Assembly: GCA_947588955.1 (NCBI GenBank)
Contig: CANPYX010000006.1
Location: 1 to 64,000, forward strand
Direction: 5' to 3'
Length of the DNA stretch: 64,000 nucleotides
From: an uncultured Oscillospiraceae bacterium
GTDB taxonomy: Bacteria > Bacillota > Clostridia > Oscillospirales > Oscillospiraceae
The notes beneath the pieces were generated by a model. That model was not told the origin of the DNA and searched no databases. It saw nothing but the letters and a program-made list of their open reading frames with translations. Below, in pieces: positions 24,901-33,579 of the stretch; the stretch's first letter is position 1, and each line of letters starts with the position of its first letter. Made by a program: the position numbers and the translations under genes.

Positions 24901-25982
24901 GTGAGATTCGTTATCTCCGGCGGTATCCTCCGCTCCGGGTCCACGAAGGTCTGGAACCTGTCCGCCTCCTCGCCGTTTCGGAAAAGCACCGCGCCTATCT
25001 CCGTGAGCTTGTCCTCCCGTGACCTGAGCCCCGTTGTCTCGATGTCAAACGCCACAAAGTCGCCTGTAAGCGGCCCGTCGCCGGAGCCCATGAGGGCGAC
25101 CCTGTCGTCCACGTCGTTTACATAATATCCCTCAACGCCGTAGATGACCTTTATCTTGTCCCCCGCCGCCTTCATTGCGTCCGGGAAGGACTGGCAAACG
25201 CCGTGGTCGGTTATGGCGATGGCGGGGTGCCCCCAGGCTATCGCCCTCTGAACCGCCGCCTTCGTGTCCGTCACCGCGTCCATGGCGCTCATCTTTGTGT
25301 GCAAGTGGAGCTCCACGCGCTTATCCCCGGCGCCGTCGGTCCTGGGGGGCTTGTCGGGGACCTGCGCCATGGCGCGGGGGTCCAGAACCGCGTCGTTGTC
25401 AAAGCGGTTGAAGCTCATGCTCCCCTGGCAGGTGACGGTCATGCCCTCCTTTACGGTCCTCGCCGCCGCCTTCGTGGGCTCGTCCTGAATGAATTTGGAT
25501 ATGCGCACGGAGCCCGTGCCGTCGGTCATGTCAAAGTTCAAAATAAACGCGCCGCTGCGCACCTCGCGGCAGTTCATGGCGAATATTTTCCCGGTTACGG
25601 AGACGTTCCCAGACTCCAGCGTGAGGGTGGAGATTGGCACGTCGGGCTTTTTGTAAAGCTTGCCGAAAATGGGCTTTGCCGCCCCCGGCTTTGTAGTCCC
25701 CGGCTTTCCGCCGGAGCTCTTTTTCGCCTCCGGCGCGGGGGAAATAACAGGCTGGCGGGCGTTCATGGTGCACCTTACGAGCCCGAAATCCCGCTCCACC
25801 CGCCGCTCCATCATGGAAAGGTACACCGGCGGGACGCTCTCGGAAAAGCTCACGTCCACTGTCATGACCCGCCGCTCCCTCTCCACCGTGGCGTTGGTGA
25901 CCCTCGCCGAGCCCAGTATTTTTTCCGGCGCTCCGCAGTCGGACAGGTCCGGGAACATATCAAGTAAGTTTACATAATCCAT
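21975..25982 (-). CDS. polC: DNA polymerase III PolC, Gram-positive replicative polymerase
   Basis: 1335 aa, slightly short of Bacillus PolC (about 1437). An N-terminal domain and OB fold (to about 220) precede a PHP domain beginning VELHLHTKMSAMDAVTD. The PHP is interrupted by a DEDDh proofreading exonuclease (about 310-480, FVAFDIETTG). The zinc-binding cluster CPNCKHTEF...CPECGTEY and the polymerase Asp motif VPDIDLNFSGEYQ follow. This PHP-exonuclease-polymerase order separates PolC from DnaE. Its ATG overlaps the ispG stop codon by one base (TAATG), implying coupling. It replicates the chromosome together with DnaE, which is also in this window. Confidence 0.97.
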   Translation of the reverse strand: MDYVNLLDMFPDLSDCGAPEKILGSARVTNATVERERRVMTVDVSFSESVPPVYLSMMERRVERDFGLVRCTMNARQPVISPAPEAKKSSGGKPGTTKPGAAKPIFGKLYKKPDVPISTLTLESGNVSVTGKIFAMNCREVRSGAFILNFDMTDGTGSVRISKFIQDEPTKAAARTVKEGMTVTCQGSMSFNRFDNDAVLDPRAMAQVPDKPPRTDGAGDKRVELHLHTKMSAMDAVTDTKAAVQRAIAWGHPAIAITDHGVCQSFPDAMKAAGDKIKVIYGVEGYYVNDVDDRVALMGSGDGPLTGDFVAFDIETTGLRSREDKLTEIGAVLFRNGEEADRFQTFVDPERRIPPEITNLTGITDEMVAGAPTEERAVRDFLDFAGGLPLVAHNANFDIGFIDEVCLRHGIPFGPTYIDTLTMAQGLMPEMKNHKLDMVAGNLGLPDFNHHRASDDAFTCGLILAKFVKMLTERGAERLSDIDPIIAEGRREASKRRRPRPQHIIVLARTQAGIKNLYRIVTSSHLEHLHSNPIMPKSLIQKYREGLIIGSACEAGEVFQTLLDGRSRMELRRVASFYDYLEIQPICNNLFMLSGERPKAKDEEELRDFNRRIVELGDELGKPTVATGDVHFLDPEDEIFRHILLVAKEFEDGDKPMPLFFRTTDEMLREFEYLGDRAEEVVITNPRKIADMCDVVRPLPPAGTLYPPKIENSEQQLKDLVYNRMHELYGENPPETVTGRVEQELHDILSRHYDVIYMSAQKLVQDSLAHGYLVGSRGSVGSSIVAFMSGITEVNSLPPHYRCPNCKHTEFVTDGGYGCGADMPDKVCPECGTEYVKDGFDIPFETFLGFGGDKVPDIDLNFSGEYQANAHKYTTELFGADHVFRAGTIGGVAEKTAYGYVKKYLEKTGKTASRAEESRLALGCVGVKRTTGQHPGGLVVIPQDMEICDFCPAQHPADDKDTDIITTHFEYHCMEDNLLKLDELGHDDPTMIRMLEDMTGLDAKKIRLDDPETMGIFKSAAPLGLTDDDPIIGKTGTIGIPEFGTGFTRQMLVDTQPENFDTLVRLSGFSHGTDVWLGNAKDLITSGTATVRQTVGCRDDIMLYLISQGMEPKLSFKIMEAVRKGRVKKGGFQEGWVDTMKAHGVPDWYIDSLAKIAYLFPKAHAVAYVMMAFRIAWFKVHRPLEFYAAYFYRRSQKGGFDAKLMCMGEDAVRAAIRRIKDDPASTDKDDDIMTTLEACWEFYKRGFTFLPIDLYKSDAVKFKVEDGALRPPFVAVSGLGETTAWDLAEHGRGREFVSVEELLATCPKVSRSNALDLRDLGALGNMPESSQISLF

Positions 25983-27019
25983 TATTCTTCTCCGATCAGC
26001 TCCATGAGCCCGTCAGCAAGGCTTTCATAGGGGAGCTTTTTCACGATCTCGCCCTTTTTGAAAAGAAGCCCCTCGCCAACGCCTCCGGCGACGCCGAAAT
26101 CCGCCTCCCGCGCCTCTCCGGGGCCGTTTACAACGCAGCCCATCACCGCCACGGTGATGTCCCTGCGGCACCCTTTCAGGCGCTTTTCCACCTCGTGGGC
26201 GAGGGAAACAAGGTCAATTTGCGTGCGCCCGCAGGTTGGGCAGGATATGAGCCTCAATCCGCCGCTTCGCTTGCCGGCGGCCTTCAAAATGGCTATGCCC
26301 GCCTCAACCTCACGCTCCGGGTCGGCGGTTAGGGAGACGCGTATTGTGTCGCCTATCCCCTCGGAGAGGAGCGTGCCGATACCCACGGCGGAGTTCACCG
26401 TGCCCATGTATTCCGTCCCCGCCTCGGTGACGCCCAGGTGGAGGGGATAGTCGCATTTGGAGCTCAGGAGCCTGTACGCCTCGATGGTGCGCGCCACGGT
26501 GGAAGACTTTACGGATATACAGATGTCCGAAAAGCCCACGTCCTCCAAAAGGCGCACGTGTCCCAGGGCGCTCTCCACCATGGCCTCCGCCGTGGGACCG
26601 CCGTATTTTGCCAGAAGCTCCCGCTCCACGGAGCCGGAGTTCACCCCAACGCGGATGGGTATTTTTCGCGCCTCGCACGCCCGTGCCACCGCCCTCACCC
26701 GGTCAAACGAGCCTATGTTGCCGGGGTTCAGGCGCACCTTGTCCGCCCCGCCGTCAATCGACGCCAGGGCCAGGCGGTAATCGAAATGTATGTCCGCCAC
26801 AAGGGGCAGGCGGACGCGCTTTTTTATCTCGGCGACAGCGTTTGCCGCCTCCGTATCGGGAACAGCCACACGGATGATGTCGCACCCCGCCGCCTCCAGC
26901 CTTTCTATCTGCGAAACCGTCGCCTCAACGTCCTGGGTGGGGGTGTTGCACATGGACTGAACGGATATGGGCGCGCCGCCGCCTATTTTGACATTGCCGA
27001 CGCTAATCTGTCTTGTCAT
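25982..27019 (-). CDS. ispG: 4-hydroxy-3-methylbut-2-en-1-yl diphosphate synthase IspG (GcpE)
   Basis: 345 aa. A TIM barrel (PISVQSMCNTPTQDVEATVSQI, VADIHFDYRLA) is followed by the [4Fe-4S] domain with Cys in SCPTCGRTQ and VMGCVVNGPGE. It converts MEcPP to HMBPP in the MEP isoprenoid pathway, using reduced ferredoxin or flavodoxin. The frame opens 33 nt upstream; ATG 27019, a few bases after AAGGGTAGAG, gives the standard N-terminus. It follows rseP and dxr and has its own promoter. dxr two genes upstream serves the same pathway. Confidence 0.96.
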   Translation of the reverse strand: MTRQISVGNVKIGGGAPISVQSMCNTPTQDVEATVSQIERLEAAGCDIIRVAVPDTEAANAVAEIKKRVRLPLVADIHFDYRLALASIDGGADKVRLNPGNIGSFDRVRAVARACEARKIPIRVGVNSGSVERELLAKYGGPTAEAMVESALGHVRLLEDVGFSDICISVKSSTVARTIEAYRLLSSKCDYPLHLGVTEAGTEYMGTVNSAVGIGTLLSEGIGDTIRVSLTADPEREVEAGIAILKAAGKRSGGLRLISCPTCGRTQIDLVSLAHEVEKRLKGCRRDITVAVMGCVVNGPGEAREADFGVAGGVGEGLLFKKGEIVKKLPYESLADGLMELIGEE

Positions 27020-27040
27020 TTCTCTACCCTTTTCAAAGCA

Positions 27041-27069
27041 ATTATACCGCAAAAGCGAACCATTGTAAA
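27041..27069 (-). promoter_or_regulatory. Internal promoter for ispG-polC
   Basis: On the minus strand: TTTACA, 17 nt, TATAAT, 22 nt upstream of the ispG ATG and inside the 111-nt gap after rseP. It would let ispG, polC and the kinase-like gene be transcribed apart from the upstream cluster. Confidence 0.7.
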
Positions 27070-27130
27070 GATGGAATATGTGCCAAAAATAACTATAACA
27101 ACGTACTTTATTTTAGTTATTTTATACAAG

Positions 27131-28186
27131 CTATCTTATATATTTCAAAATGTCGCTGACCATTATGACAGCCATCAGCGCCAGGAGAGCCGCCATGCCC
27201 GCGGCGTGGACGTAGCCCTCGTACTTGGGGTCCAGCTGTTTTTTGAAGAGGAGCATGGTGACGGCGTTCACCAGCACGAAGAGGAGCCTGCCGCCGTCCA
27301 GGGCGGGGATTGGCAGCAGGTTCATCACCGCCAGATTCACGGCGATTACGGCGATTAGGTAAAATACCTGCTCCAGCGCCGCGGCCTTTGACTGTGTCTC
27401 CTCCTCCACCTGGTGGCCGGTGTCGTTGATTATGCCAACGATGCCCACAACGCCGGACATATCCCTAAGTCCCACGGCGCCGGTTATGAGGTCGGAAAGC
27501 CCCATCCAGACGGTGCGGACAAAGTTTACGGAGGTATAGAGGGTGTATTTTGCCTTGACGCCGAAATCGGCGGGGACGGAGCCGAAGGTCACGCCGTAGC
27601 GGTAGCCGTCGGCGTACTGGGCGGGCTTGAGACCGTAGTCCTCCAGCTTCACCTTTTTGCCGTCGCGTATGACGACCATGTCCACGGTGTCGCCGGCTCT
27701 GTCCATATATATGGAGAAATCGGATGAGTAAAAGACCCGGTGTCCGTCGATGGAATATATCCTGTCCCCCGCCTCGATGCCGTTCTCGGCGTAGAGAAAG
27801 CCGTCCACCGTCTCCACCACCTCGTTGGTGGTGAATGCCGTGGCGGAGGAGTATATTGCGCCCACGATGATAACGCCTATGAGGAAGTTCATGGCGGCGC
27901 CCGCCACGAGAATGATGGATTTCTGCCACCAGGGTTTATTGAAAAACGCCCGCGGGTCGGCGCTTCCCCCGTCGCCGTCCTCACCCTCCATGGCGCAGTA
28001 GCCGCCTATCGGGAGAAGGCGGAGGGCGTAAAGCGTCTCCCCCCCCTGCTTTTTAAAGAGGGCGGGACCCATGCCGATGGAGTATTCGTTGACCTTGACG
28101 CCGCAGGCCTTTGCCGCTATGAAATGCCCGAACTCGTGGAGGGCTATGAGGACGCCGAAGGCGAGGATCGCTATGACATAATACAT
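27131..28186 (-). CDS. rseP: Site-2 intramembrane metalloprotease RseP
   Basis: 351 aa. The zinc motif HEFGH lies near residue 17 in the first membrane segment and the third ligand Asp lies in NLLPIPALDGGRL near 305. One PDZ domain sits between the membrane segments (about 120-210). It performs the second cut of anti-sigma factors and clears signal peptides inside the membrane. In this cluster it lies 2 nt after dxr and before ispG, the usual Firmicute order. The ECF anti-sigma protein encoded at 36.4 kb could be a substrate, but nothing in the sequence shows this. Confidence 0.95.
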   Translation of the reverse strand: MYYVIAILAFGVLIALHEFGHFIAAKACGVKVNEYSIGMGPALFKKQGGETLYALRLLPIGGYCAMEGEDGDGGSADPRAFFNKPWWQKSIILVAGAAMNFLIGVIIVGAIYSSATAFTTNEVVETVDGFLYAENGIEAGDRIYSIDGHRVFYSSDFSIYMDRAGDTVDMVVIRDGKKVKLEDYGLKPAQYADGYRYGVTFGSVPADFGVKAKYTLYTSVNFVRTVWMGLSDLITGAVGLRDMSGVVGIVGIINDTGHQVEEETQSKAAALEQVFYLIAVIAVNLAVMNLLPIPALDGGRLLFVLVNAVTMLLFKKQLDPKYEGYVHAAGMAALLALMAVIMVSDILKYIR

Positions 28187-28188
28187 TC

Positions 28189-29328
28189 TTATTTCACCTT
28201 TATTGAAGCCCGCGTGAGGGCGTCGGCGGACAAGATGTCCTCCGGCGTCGCCGCGGGGAGATTGCCGTATTTGGATATTGCATCCTCGATGATGTGGGGG
28301 ATCTGCGCAAAGCCTATTTCCCTCCGCAGAAAGGCCGCGACAGCCACCTCGTTTGCCGCGTTCATCACGGCGGGGGCGGCGTCGGCGCGGGGAGCTGTTT
28401 TGAGGGCAACGGCGAGACAGCGGAATTTGTCAAGATCCGGCTCCTCAAAGGTGAGGGAGCCTATCCTGGCAAGGTCGAGCTGACCCGCCAATGACGGAAG
28501 GCGGGCGGGGTACGTCAGGGCGAGCTGTATGGGAAGGCGCATGTCCGGCACGCCAAGCTGGGCGATGACGGAGCCGTCGCAAAACTCCACGGCGGAGTGG
28601 ACGACGCTCTGGGGGTGGACGATGGGCGTTATACTCTCCGGACCCACGCCAAAGAGGTACATCGCCTCCATGACCTCCAGCCCCTTGTTCATCATGGTGG
28701 CGGAGTCTATCGTCACCTTCGCGCCCATGTCCCAGTTGGGGTGCTTCAGCGCCATCTCCGGGGTAACGCTTTTGAGCTCATCCCTCGTAAGCCCCCTGAA
28801 CGGTCCGCCGGAGGCGGTGAGGATGATCCTCTTTACCTCGCTTTTCGCTCCCCCCGCGAGGCACTGGAATATGGCGGAGTGCTCCGAGTCCACGGGAATG
28901 AGCTCACAGCCGTGCTTTTTTATCTCCTCCATGACTATGCGCCCGGCGCAGACAAGGGTCTCCTTGTTGGCAAGGGCGAGCCTGGGAGCGCCCGAGCGTA
29001 TGGCGGCGAGGGTGGGCAACAGCCCCGCGATACCCACAAGGGAGGACTCAACTATGTCCGCGCCGGCGGACGCCGCCTCGCAGACGCCGGAGGCCCCGGA
29101 GAGGACACGGACGGGGGTGTCCGCCAGCCTTACCTTCAGGTCGGCGGCGCAGTTTTCGTCCGCCATCGCCACGGTTTTCGGGGAAAATTTTCTCGCCTGA
29201 CGCTCCATGAGCGAGGTGTTTTTGTTGCCCGTGAGGGCGATGATATCATATTTCAGCAGCTCCGCCGCCTCCATGGTCTGTGTCCCGATGGAGCCGGTGG
29301 AGCCGAGGACGGTGAGAGTTTTTTTCAT
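28189..29328 (-). CDS. dxr: 1-deoxy-D-xylulose 5-phosphate reductoisomerase
   Basis: 379 aa. The NADPH-binding GSTGSIGTQTMEA starts at residue 9. The metal and substrate region carries PVDSEHSAIFQCL, GPFRG and TIDSATMMNKGLEVMEA. It makes MEP from DXP, the committed step of isoprenoid synthesis. It sits between cdsA and rseP with a short gap on each side, so one transcript is expected. With uppS and ispG close by, the cluster covers isoprenoid building blocks and their use for the undecaprenyl wall carrier. Confidence 0.97.
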   Translation of the reverse strand: MKKTLTVLGSTGSIGTQTMEAAELLKYDIIALTGNKNTSLMERQARKFSPKTVAMADENCAADLKVRLADTPVRVLSGASGVCEAASAGADIVESSLVGIAGLLPTLAAIRSGAPRLALANKETLVCAGRIVMEEIKKHGCELIPVDSEHSAIFQCLAGGAKSEVKRIILTASGGPFRGLTRDELKSVTPEMALKHPNWDMGAKVTIDSATMMNKGLEVMEAMYLFGVGPESITPIVHPQSVVHSAVEFCDGSVIAQLGVPDMRLPIQLALTYPARLPSLAGQLDLARIGSLTFEEPDLDKFRCLAVALKTAPRADAAPAVMNAANEVAVAAFLRREIGFAQIPHIIEDAISKYGNLPAATPEDILSADALTRASIKVK

Positions 29329-29340
29329 AGACAGCGCAAA

Positions 29341-30162
29341 TCAAAGGGCGGGAATGAGCCCGGTGAGGAGGTAGACCAGGGGGGCCGTGAAGATTATGGA
29401 GTCGAAGCGGTCCAGCACTCCGCCGTGGCCGGGGATGAGGTTGCCGTAGTCCTTTATCTTGTGCTCCCGCTTTATGACGGAGAATGCAAGATCCCCAAGC
29501 TGGGTGGTGACGTTGCCCAGGGCGGCGTAGACGAGGAGACGCACATAGCTTACATCTATGCCGGCGGCCTTGTCCACTATGAGTCCGAATATAAGTATGC
29601 CCAGTATGCCGCATATAAAGCTGCCGATAAAGCCCTCAAGTGACTTGTTGGGGCTGCACTTGAGGACGCCCTTGTGCTTGCCGAAGAACATCCCGCCAAA
29701 ATACCCGCCGGTGTCGGACACGGCGGTGATGACGAAGGACATTATGACCAGGAGCCCGCCGTTTTCCATCACGCGAAGCTGCAAAAGGGCGGAGAGGCAC
29801 ACGGGAATGAGTATCCCGCCGAAAAAGCCGGAGAGGACCGTCTGGAACCTGACGGGCTTTTCGGAGCCGTAGGTGAATATGGCCTCGGCAAAGAGGACCA
29901 CCATCAAAAAGGTGAGGGATACACGAAGGACAAGCTCGGCGCAGCCGAAGTAAAAGCCCAGGGGTATAGCCGCCGCGGTGAGGCCCGGCCAGATGAAGTG
30001 GCGGGGATTTTTGGTGTCACCCACCGTGCGCATAAGCTCATATACGCCGATGAAGCCGAGTACGGCGATAACCGCCGCCATCCAGACGGGCGCCAGCCAC
30101 AGCGTCAGCGCCAGCAGAAGGGCTATCATAACGGCTGCCATGATTGTACGTGTCAAAAGCAT
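29341..30162 (-). CDS. cdsA: Phosphatidate cytidylyltransferase CdsA
   Basis: 273 aa, an integral membrane protein with about eight hydrophobic segments. The C-terminal family signature is visible as SVIKREHKIKDYGNLIPGHG followed by GVLDRFDS. It makes CDP-diacylglycerol from phosphatidate and CTP, the entry to phosphatidylglycerol and cardiolipin. It follows uppS by 30 nt and precedes dxr by 12 nt. Confidence 0.96.
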   Translation of the reverse strand: MLLTRTIMAAVMIALLLALTLWLAPVWMAAVIAVLGFIGVYELMRTVGDTKNPRHFIWPGLTAAAIPLGFYFGCAELVLRVSLTFLMVVLFAEAIFTYGSEKPVRFQTVLSGFFGGILIPVCLSALLQLRVMENGGLLVIMSFVITAVSDTGGYFGGMFFGKHKGVLKCSPNKSLEGFIGSFICGILGILIFGLIVDKAAGIDVSYVRLLVYAALGNVTTQLGDLAFSVIKREHKIKDYGNLIPGHGGVLDRFDSIIFTAPLVYLLTGLIPAL

Positions 30163-30192
30163 AACGATTCCTCTTTTACATTTTTTGCGGTT

Positions 30193-30921
30193 TTATTTCA
30201 CGCCCCCGTAGCGGCGGTTGCGGGACTGATAGGACGCTATGGCGGCGTCCATATCGCGCTCGGTGAAATCGGGCCAGAGGGTGTCGGTGAAGTAAAACTC
30301 GGAGTAGGCGGACTGCCAGAGGAGGAAGTTGGATACGCGCTCCTCTCCGCCGGGGCGGATGACAAGGTCGGGGTCGGGCATTCCGGCGGTGTAGAGGTAT
30401 TTTGAAAGCTCCCGCTCCGTAAGCTCCCCGCGGTCAGGGTCCGCCTGCCACGCTTTGACGGCGCGGATTATCTCGTCCCTGCCGCCGTAATTTACGCACA
30501 GGTTCGCCTGGGTATGGGAGTCCAGCGTTGAGTCGATGGACTCAACGCGCTCTATGAGGCCGCGCAGCTCCCCGGAGAGGACAGAGGTGTCGCCGAGGAT
30601 ACGGATGCGCACGTTTTCGCGGCGCATCTTCTCGATTGCCTCCTCCAGGTATTTTTTCAAAAGCCCCATTATGGCGGAGACCTCCTCCGCCGATCGCTTC
30701 CAGTTTTCCGTGGAGAAGGCGTAGACGGTGAGGTACTCTATACCCAGATCGCGGCAGTAGGAGGCTACGCGGCGGAAGGTCTCGGCTCCCGCGGCGTGGC
30801 CGGCGGTGCGGGGAAGGCCGCGCTTTTGCGCCCAGCGTCCGTTGCCGTCCATTATTATTGCAATATGGCGGGGCAGGACCGTCCCCTGCCCCGCCGTCTT
30901 TTGTTTGTCAAATGGCGCCAT
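30193..30921 (-). CDS. uppS: Undecaprenyl diphosphate synthase
   Basis: 242 aa. The cis-prenyltransferase N-terminus HIAIIMDGNGRWAQKRG holds the catalytic Asp of D-G-N-G-R-W. Later motifs are LTVYAFSTENWKRS and DLVIRPGGEERVSNFLLWQ. It elongates FPP with IPP to C55-PP, the carrier lipid for peptidoglycan and surface polymers. Its ATG overlaps the frr stop codon by one base (TGATG), so translation is coupled to frr. Confidence 0.97.
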   Translation of the reverse strand: MAPFDKQKTAGQGTVLPRHIAIIMDGNGRWAQKRGLPRTAGHAAGAETFRRVASYCRDLGIEYLTVYAFSTENWKRSAEEVSAIMGLLKKYLEEAIEKMRRENVRIRILGDTSVLSGELRGLIERVESIDSTLDSHTQANLCVNYGGRDEIIRAVKAWQADPDRGELTERELSKYLYTAGMPDPDLVIRPGGEERVSNFLLWQSAYSEFYFTDTLWPDFTERDMDAAIASYQSRNRRYGGVK

Positions 30922-31484
30922 CAGATCTGTGTAAGTTCCTTTTCCTTCTTGGCGGTGGCGTCGTCAACCTTTTTGATGTAGTCGTCGGTCATGGTCTGGA
31001 GGTCCTTCTCCATGATTTTCAGGTCGTCCTCGGTGACGTCCGACGCCTTCTGCATCTTCTTGAACTTCTCGTTGGCGTCACGGCGGACGTTGCGCACGGC
31101 GGTCTTGGCGGTCTCGGCGTATTTGCGGACCTGCTTGATAAGGTCGGCGCGGCGCTCCTCGGTGAGCTGCGGGAAGGCGAGGCGAATGACGGAGCCGTCA
31201 TTCTGGGGGTTTATACCCACGTCGGAGGCAAGGATCGCCTTCTCGATGGGCTTTAAAAGGGACTTGTCCCAGGGCTGTATCACCAGGGTCCTGGGGTCGG
31301 GGGAGGAGACCGTGCCCACCTGGTTTATGGGTGTGGGCACGCCGTAATAGTCCACGCGCAGGTGGTTGAGGACGGCGGGGTTCGCCCTGCCTGCCCTGAC
31401 CGTGGCAAACTGGCTCTCCAGCGCCTCGATGGTCTTGTTCATCTTGTCAAGATACTCTTTAAAAGCGGCGTCGTCGGTGTACAT
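30921..31484 (-). CDS. frr: Ribosome recycling factor
   Basis: 187 aa, the standard RRF size. It includes LESQFATVRAGRANPAVLNHLRVDYYGVPTPINQ and GSVIRLAFPQLTEERR. With EF-G it splits post-termination ribosomes. AAAGGAGGAT precedes the ATG. pyrH lies upstream, separated by about 100 nt containing a small AGCCGC/GCGGCT hairpin and two partly repeated GGAGCTTCC segments, and uppS overlaps its end. Confidence 0.97.
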   Translation of the reverse strand: MYTDDAAFKEYLDKMNKTIEALESQFATVRAGRANPAVLNHLRVDYYGVPTPINQVGTVSSPDPRTLVIQPWDKSLLKPIEKAILASDVGINPQNDGSVIRLAFPQLTEERRADLIKQVRKYAETAKTAVRNVRRDANEKFKKMQKASDVTEDDLKIMEKDLQTMTDDYIKKVDDATAKKEKELTQI

Positions 31485-31582
31485 GGGTTATCCTCCTTTA
31501 AAATTGAAAATTAACTGTTCCTATTTGAGGGGAGCCGCTTTGCGGCTGACGGAAGGGAGCTTCCTCTTTAAGGGGAGCTTCC

Positions 31583-32299
31583 TTATTTCACCACTGTTCC
31601 TATCTTTTCGCCCATGATGGCGCGCTTGATGTTCTCCGGGTCCTTCAGGGCAAAGAGGAGGACGGGGATGTTGTTGTCCATGGAGAGGCTTGTGGCGGTG
31701 GAGTCCATGACGGCGAGGTGCTTTGCCAGCACGTCGTCATAGGATATGTGGTCGAATTTCACGGCGTCCGGGTCCTTTTTGGGGTCGGCGGAGTAGACGC
31801 CGTCCACGTTCTTGGCGAGGAGTATGACGTCCGCGTTTATCTCAGCGGCTCTCAAAACAGCGGCGGTGTCCGTGGAGAAGTAGGGGCTGCCGGTGCCGCA
31901 GCCGAAGATGACTATGCGTCCGTTTTTAAGGTGCTTGTCGGCCTTGAGGCGGATGTAGGGCTCGGCTATGGAGCTCATCTGCACGGCGGTCTGAACCCGC
32001 ACCTGGGCGCCCATGTGCTCCAATACGTCCGCCACGGCGAGGCAGTTCATGACGGTGGCCATCATGCCCATGTGGTCGGCGCGGGTGCGCTCCATGAAAC
32101 CGCCGCCGTCCTTGACGCCGCGCCAGAAGTTCCCGCCGCCGATGACGATACCGATCTCAACGCCCAGGTCGGAGCACTCCTTCACCACGCGGCAGACGCT
32201 CTCGATGACCTTGAAGTCAAGCCCGAAGCCCCGCTCCCCCGCAAGCGCCTCGCCGGAGAGCTTGAGCAGGACCCTTTTATACGCAGGTTTATTATCCAT
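31583..32299 (-). CDS. pyrH: UMP kinase
   Basis: 238 aa, the normal length. It starts [34 protein letters not shown] and the C-terminal [14 protein letters not shown] and LPVLLF-type core are typical of hexameric bacterial UMP kinases. It makes UDP for RNA, DNA and wall precursors. The frame is open 147 nt upstream, but GGGGTG lies close before ATG 32299 and the extra residues match no family sequence. It is the first gene of the pyrH-frr-uppS-cdsA-dxr-rseP cluster. Confidence 0.96.
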   Translation of the reverse strand: MDNKPAYKRVLLKLSGEALAGERGFGLDFKVIESVCRVVKECSDLGVEIGIVIGGGNFWRGVKDGGGFMERTRADHMGMMATVMNCLAVADVLEHMGAQVRVQTAVQMSSIAEPYIRLKADKHLKNGRIVIFGCGTGSPYFSTDTAAVLRAAEINADVILLAKNVDGVYSADPKKDPDAVKFDHISYDDVLAKHLAVMDSTATSLSMDNNIPVLLFALKDPENIKRAIMGEKIGTVVK

Positions 32300-32445
32300 A
32301 AATCTACACCCCACTATATTTTGCGTTTTTGTCATTATAATATATCTTCGCCAAAAATGGAATAGCGTATTTGTATTTTTACAAAAATTTCGTTTTTGAC
32401 TGTCGCGCTTCGCCACGGTCTTCCGGTTCTTCCATACATTTATCA

Positions 32446-32474
32446 TTTAATTTCCCGCCTGCCCGGTGTATAAT
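32446..32474 (+). promoter_or_regulatory. Predicted promoter of the MecA-like gene
   Basis: TTTAAT, 17 nt, TATAAT, 42 nt upstream of the ATG. The -35 box is poor and the -10 box perfect. Confidence 0.5.
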
Positions 32475-32515
32475 TTATTCACCCGGAGGACCGGGAATCG
32501 TCGGGAGGGATAGGT

Positions 32516-33007
32516 ATGGATATTCAGGCCATAGGGAACAGGGCCTTTTCGGTATATATCGGGGAGTCGGAGCTCGTGAGCCGGCACTTAAAGCCGGGGA
32601 GCGTGACCGTGTCGGCGGCGCGGGAGCTGGTGCGGGACTGCATAGGCGGGTGCGGCGGGGCGATGAGCCTGGAGCTCTACCCCGGACGGCACGAGCTTCT
32701 CATCTTTGTCCGCAGGTGCTCCGACGAGCCGGAGTTTTATTCCTTTGCGGACCTGGAGGAGCTGCTTCCGGCGCTGAGGCAGCTGCCCGCGGGGGCGGTG
32801 TCGTCCGTCTACTTCTACAACGGCGCTTACATACTTGCCGTCTGGCCTCCGGAGGGGTCGGGGATACCGGCGCTGGCGGAGTTCGGGCGGCCGCTCTCCC
32901 GCTCCGCCGTGTTCCTTTGCCATCTCAGGGAGCACGGGGAGACGGTGTGCGAGGGGGACGCGGCGGAAACGCTGACGCAGGTCTTTGATTCGGTCAAAAA
33001 TACATAG
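32516..33007 (+). CDS. Possible MecA-like adaptor protein
   Basis: 163 aa. The N-terminus [20 protein letters not shown] and the C-terminal pattern [17 protein letters not shown]...[14 protein letters not shown] recall the two ends of MecA, the ClpC adaptor: a short beta start, then a helix and paired strands with Y-x-G-x-Y. The match is by pattern only. If right, it would deliver substrates to ClpCP. GGGAGG precedes the ATG. It is divergent from pyrH and lies 89 nt before smpB. It could instead be a lineage-specific protein of unknown function. Confidence 0.5.
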   Translation: MDIQAIGNRAFSVYIGESELVSRHLKPGSVTVSAARELVRDCIGGCGGAMSLELYPGRHELLIFVRRCSDEPEFYSFADLEELLPALRQLPAGAVSSVYFYNGAYILAVWPPEGSGIPALAEFGRPLSRSAVFLCHLREHGETVCEGDAAETLTQVFDSVKNT

Positions 33008-33034
33008 AGTCAATAAAAATTTGCCAAATTACCC

Positions 33035-33063
33035 TTTTATTTTTCCGACGCATGTGTTATAAT
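33035..33063 (+). promoter_or_regulatory. Possible promoter of smpB
   Basis: A perfect TATAAT at 33058-33063 has only a weak -35 (TTTTAT) 17 nt upstream. It ends 33 nt before the smpB ATG. Confidence 0.4.
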
Positions 33064-33096
33064 CCCCTTACCGCGATTTTCCGAGGGGGTGGGACG

Positions 33097-33564
33097 ATGC
33101 CAAAGCAGCGGGGCGTAAAGCCGGTGGCGCAGAACAAAAAGGCGTACCACGACTACTTCATCGAGGAGAAGTACGAGGCGGGCATCGAGCTCTTCGGCAC
33201 GGAGGTCAAGTCCATACGGGCGGGAAACGTGAATTTGAAGGACTCCTTCTGCACCGTGAAGGACGGCGAGCTTTTTGCCCACGGGATGCACATCTCCCCC
33301 TACGAGAAGGGCAACATCTTCAACCGGGACCCCATGCGCCCGAAGCGCCTTTTGATGCACCGCAGGGAGATTGCAAAGCTCCACGCCAAGATACAGCAGG
33401 ACGGGCTGACGCTTGTGCCGCTGTCGCTGTACCTCAAGGATTCGCTGGTTAAGGTGGAGCTGGGGCTTGCCAGGGGCAAGAAGCTCTACGACAAGCGTGA
33501 CGCCGCGGCAAAGCGGGACGCCGACAGGGAAATCGACCGCACAATGAAGGAAAAATACAGATAA
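33097..33564 (+). CDS. smpB: SsrA-binding protein SmpB
   Basis: 155 aa. It carries [37 protein letters not shown] and the basic C-terminal tail [16 protein letters not shown], which enters the mRNA channel. It delivers tmRNA to stalled ribosomes. GAGGGGGTGGG precedes ATG 33097; the longer frame from 33052 is not supported. The tmRNA gene lies about 1.5 kb downstream on the same strand, so both trans-translation partners are linked. ppiB-type cyclophilin follows after 15 nt. Confidence 0.97.
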   Translation: MPKQRGVKPVAQNKKAYHDYFIEEKYEAGIELFGTEVKSIRAGNVNLKDSFCTVKDGELFAHGMHISPYEKGNIFNRDPMRPKRLLMHRREIAKLHAKIQQDGLTLVPLSLYLKDSLVKVELGLARGKKLYDKRDAAAKRDADREIDRTMKEKYR

Positions 33565-33579
33565 AAGGAGTTTTGGAAC

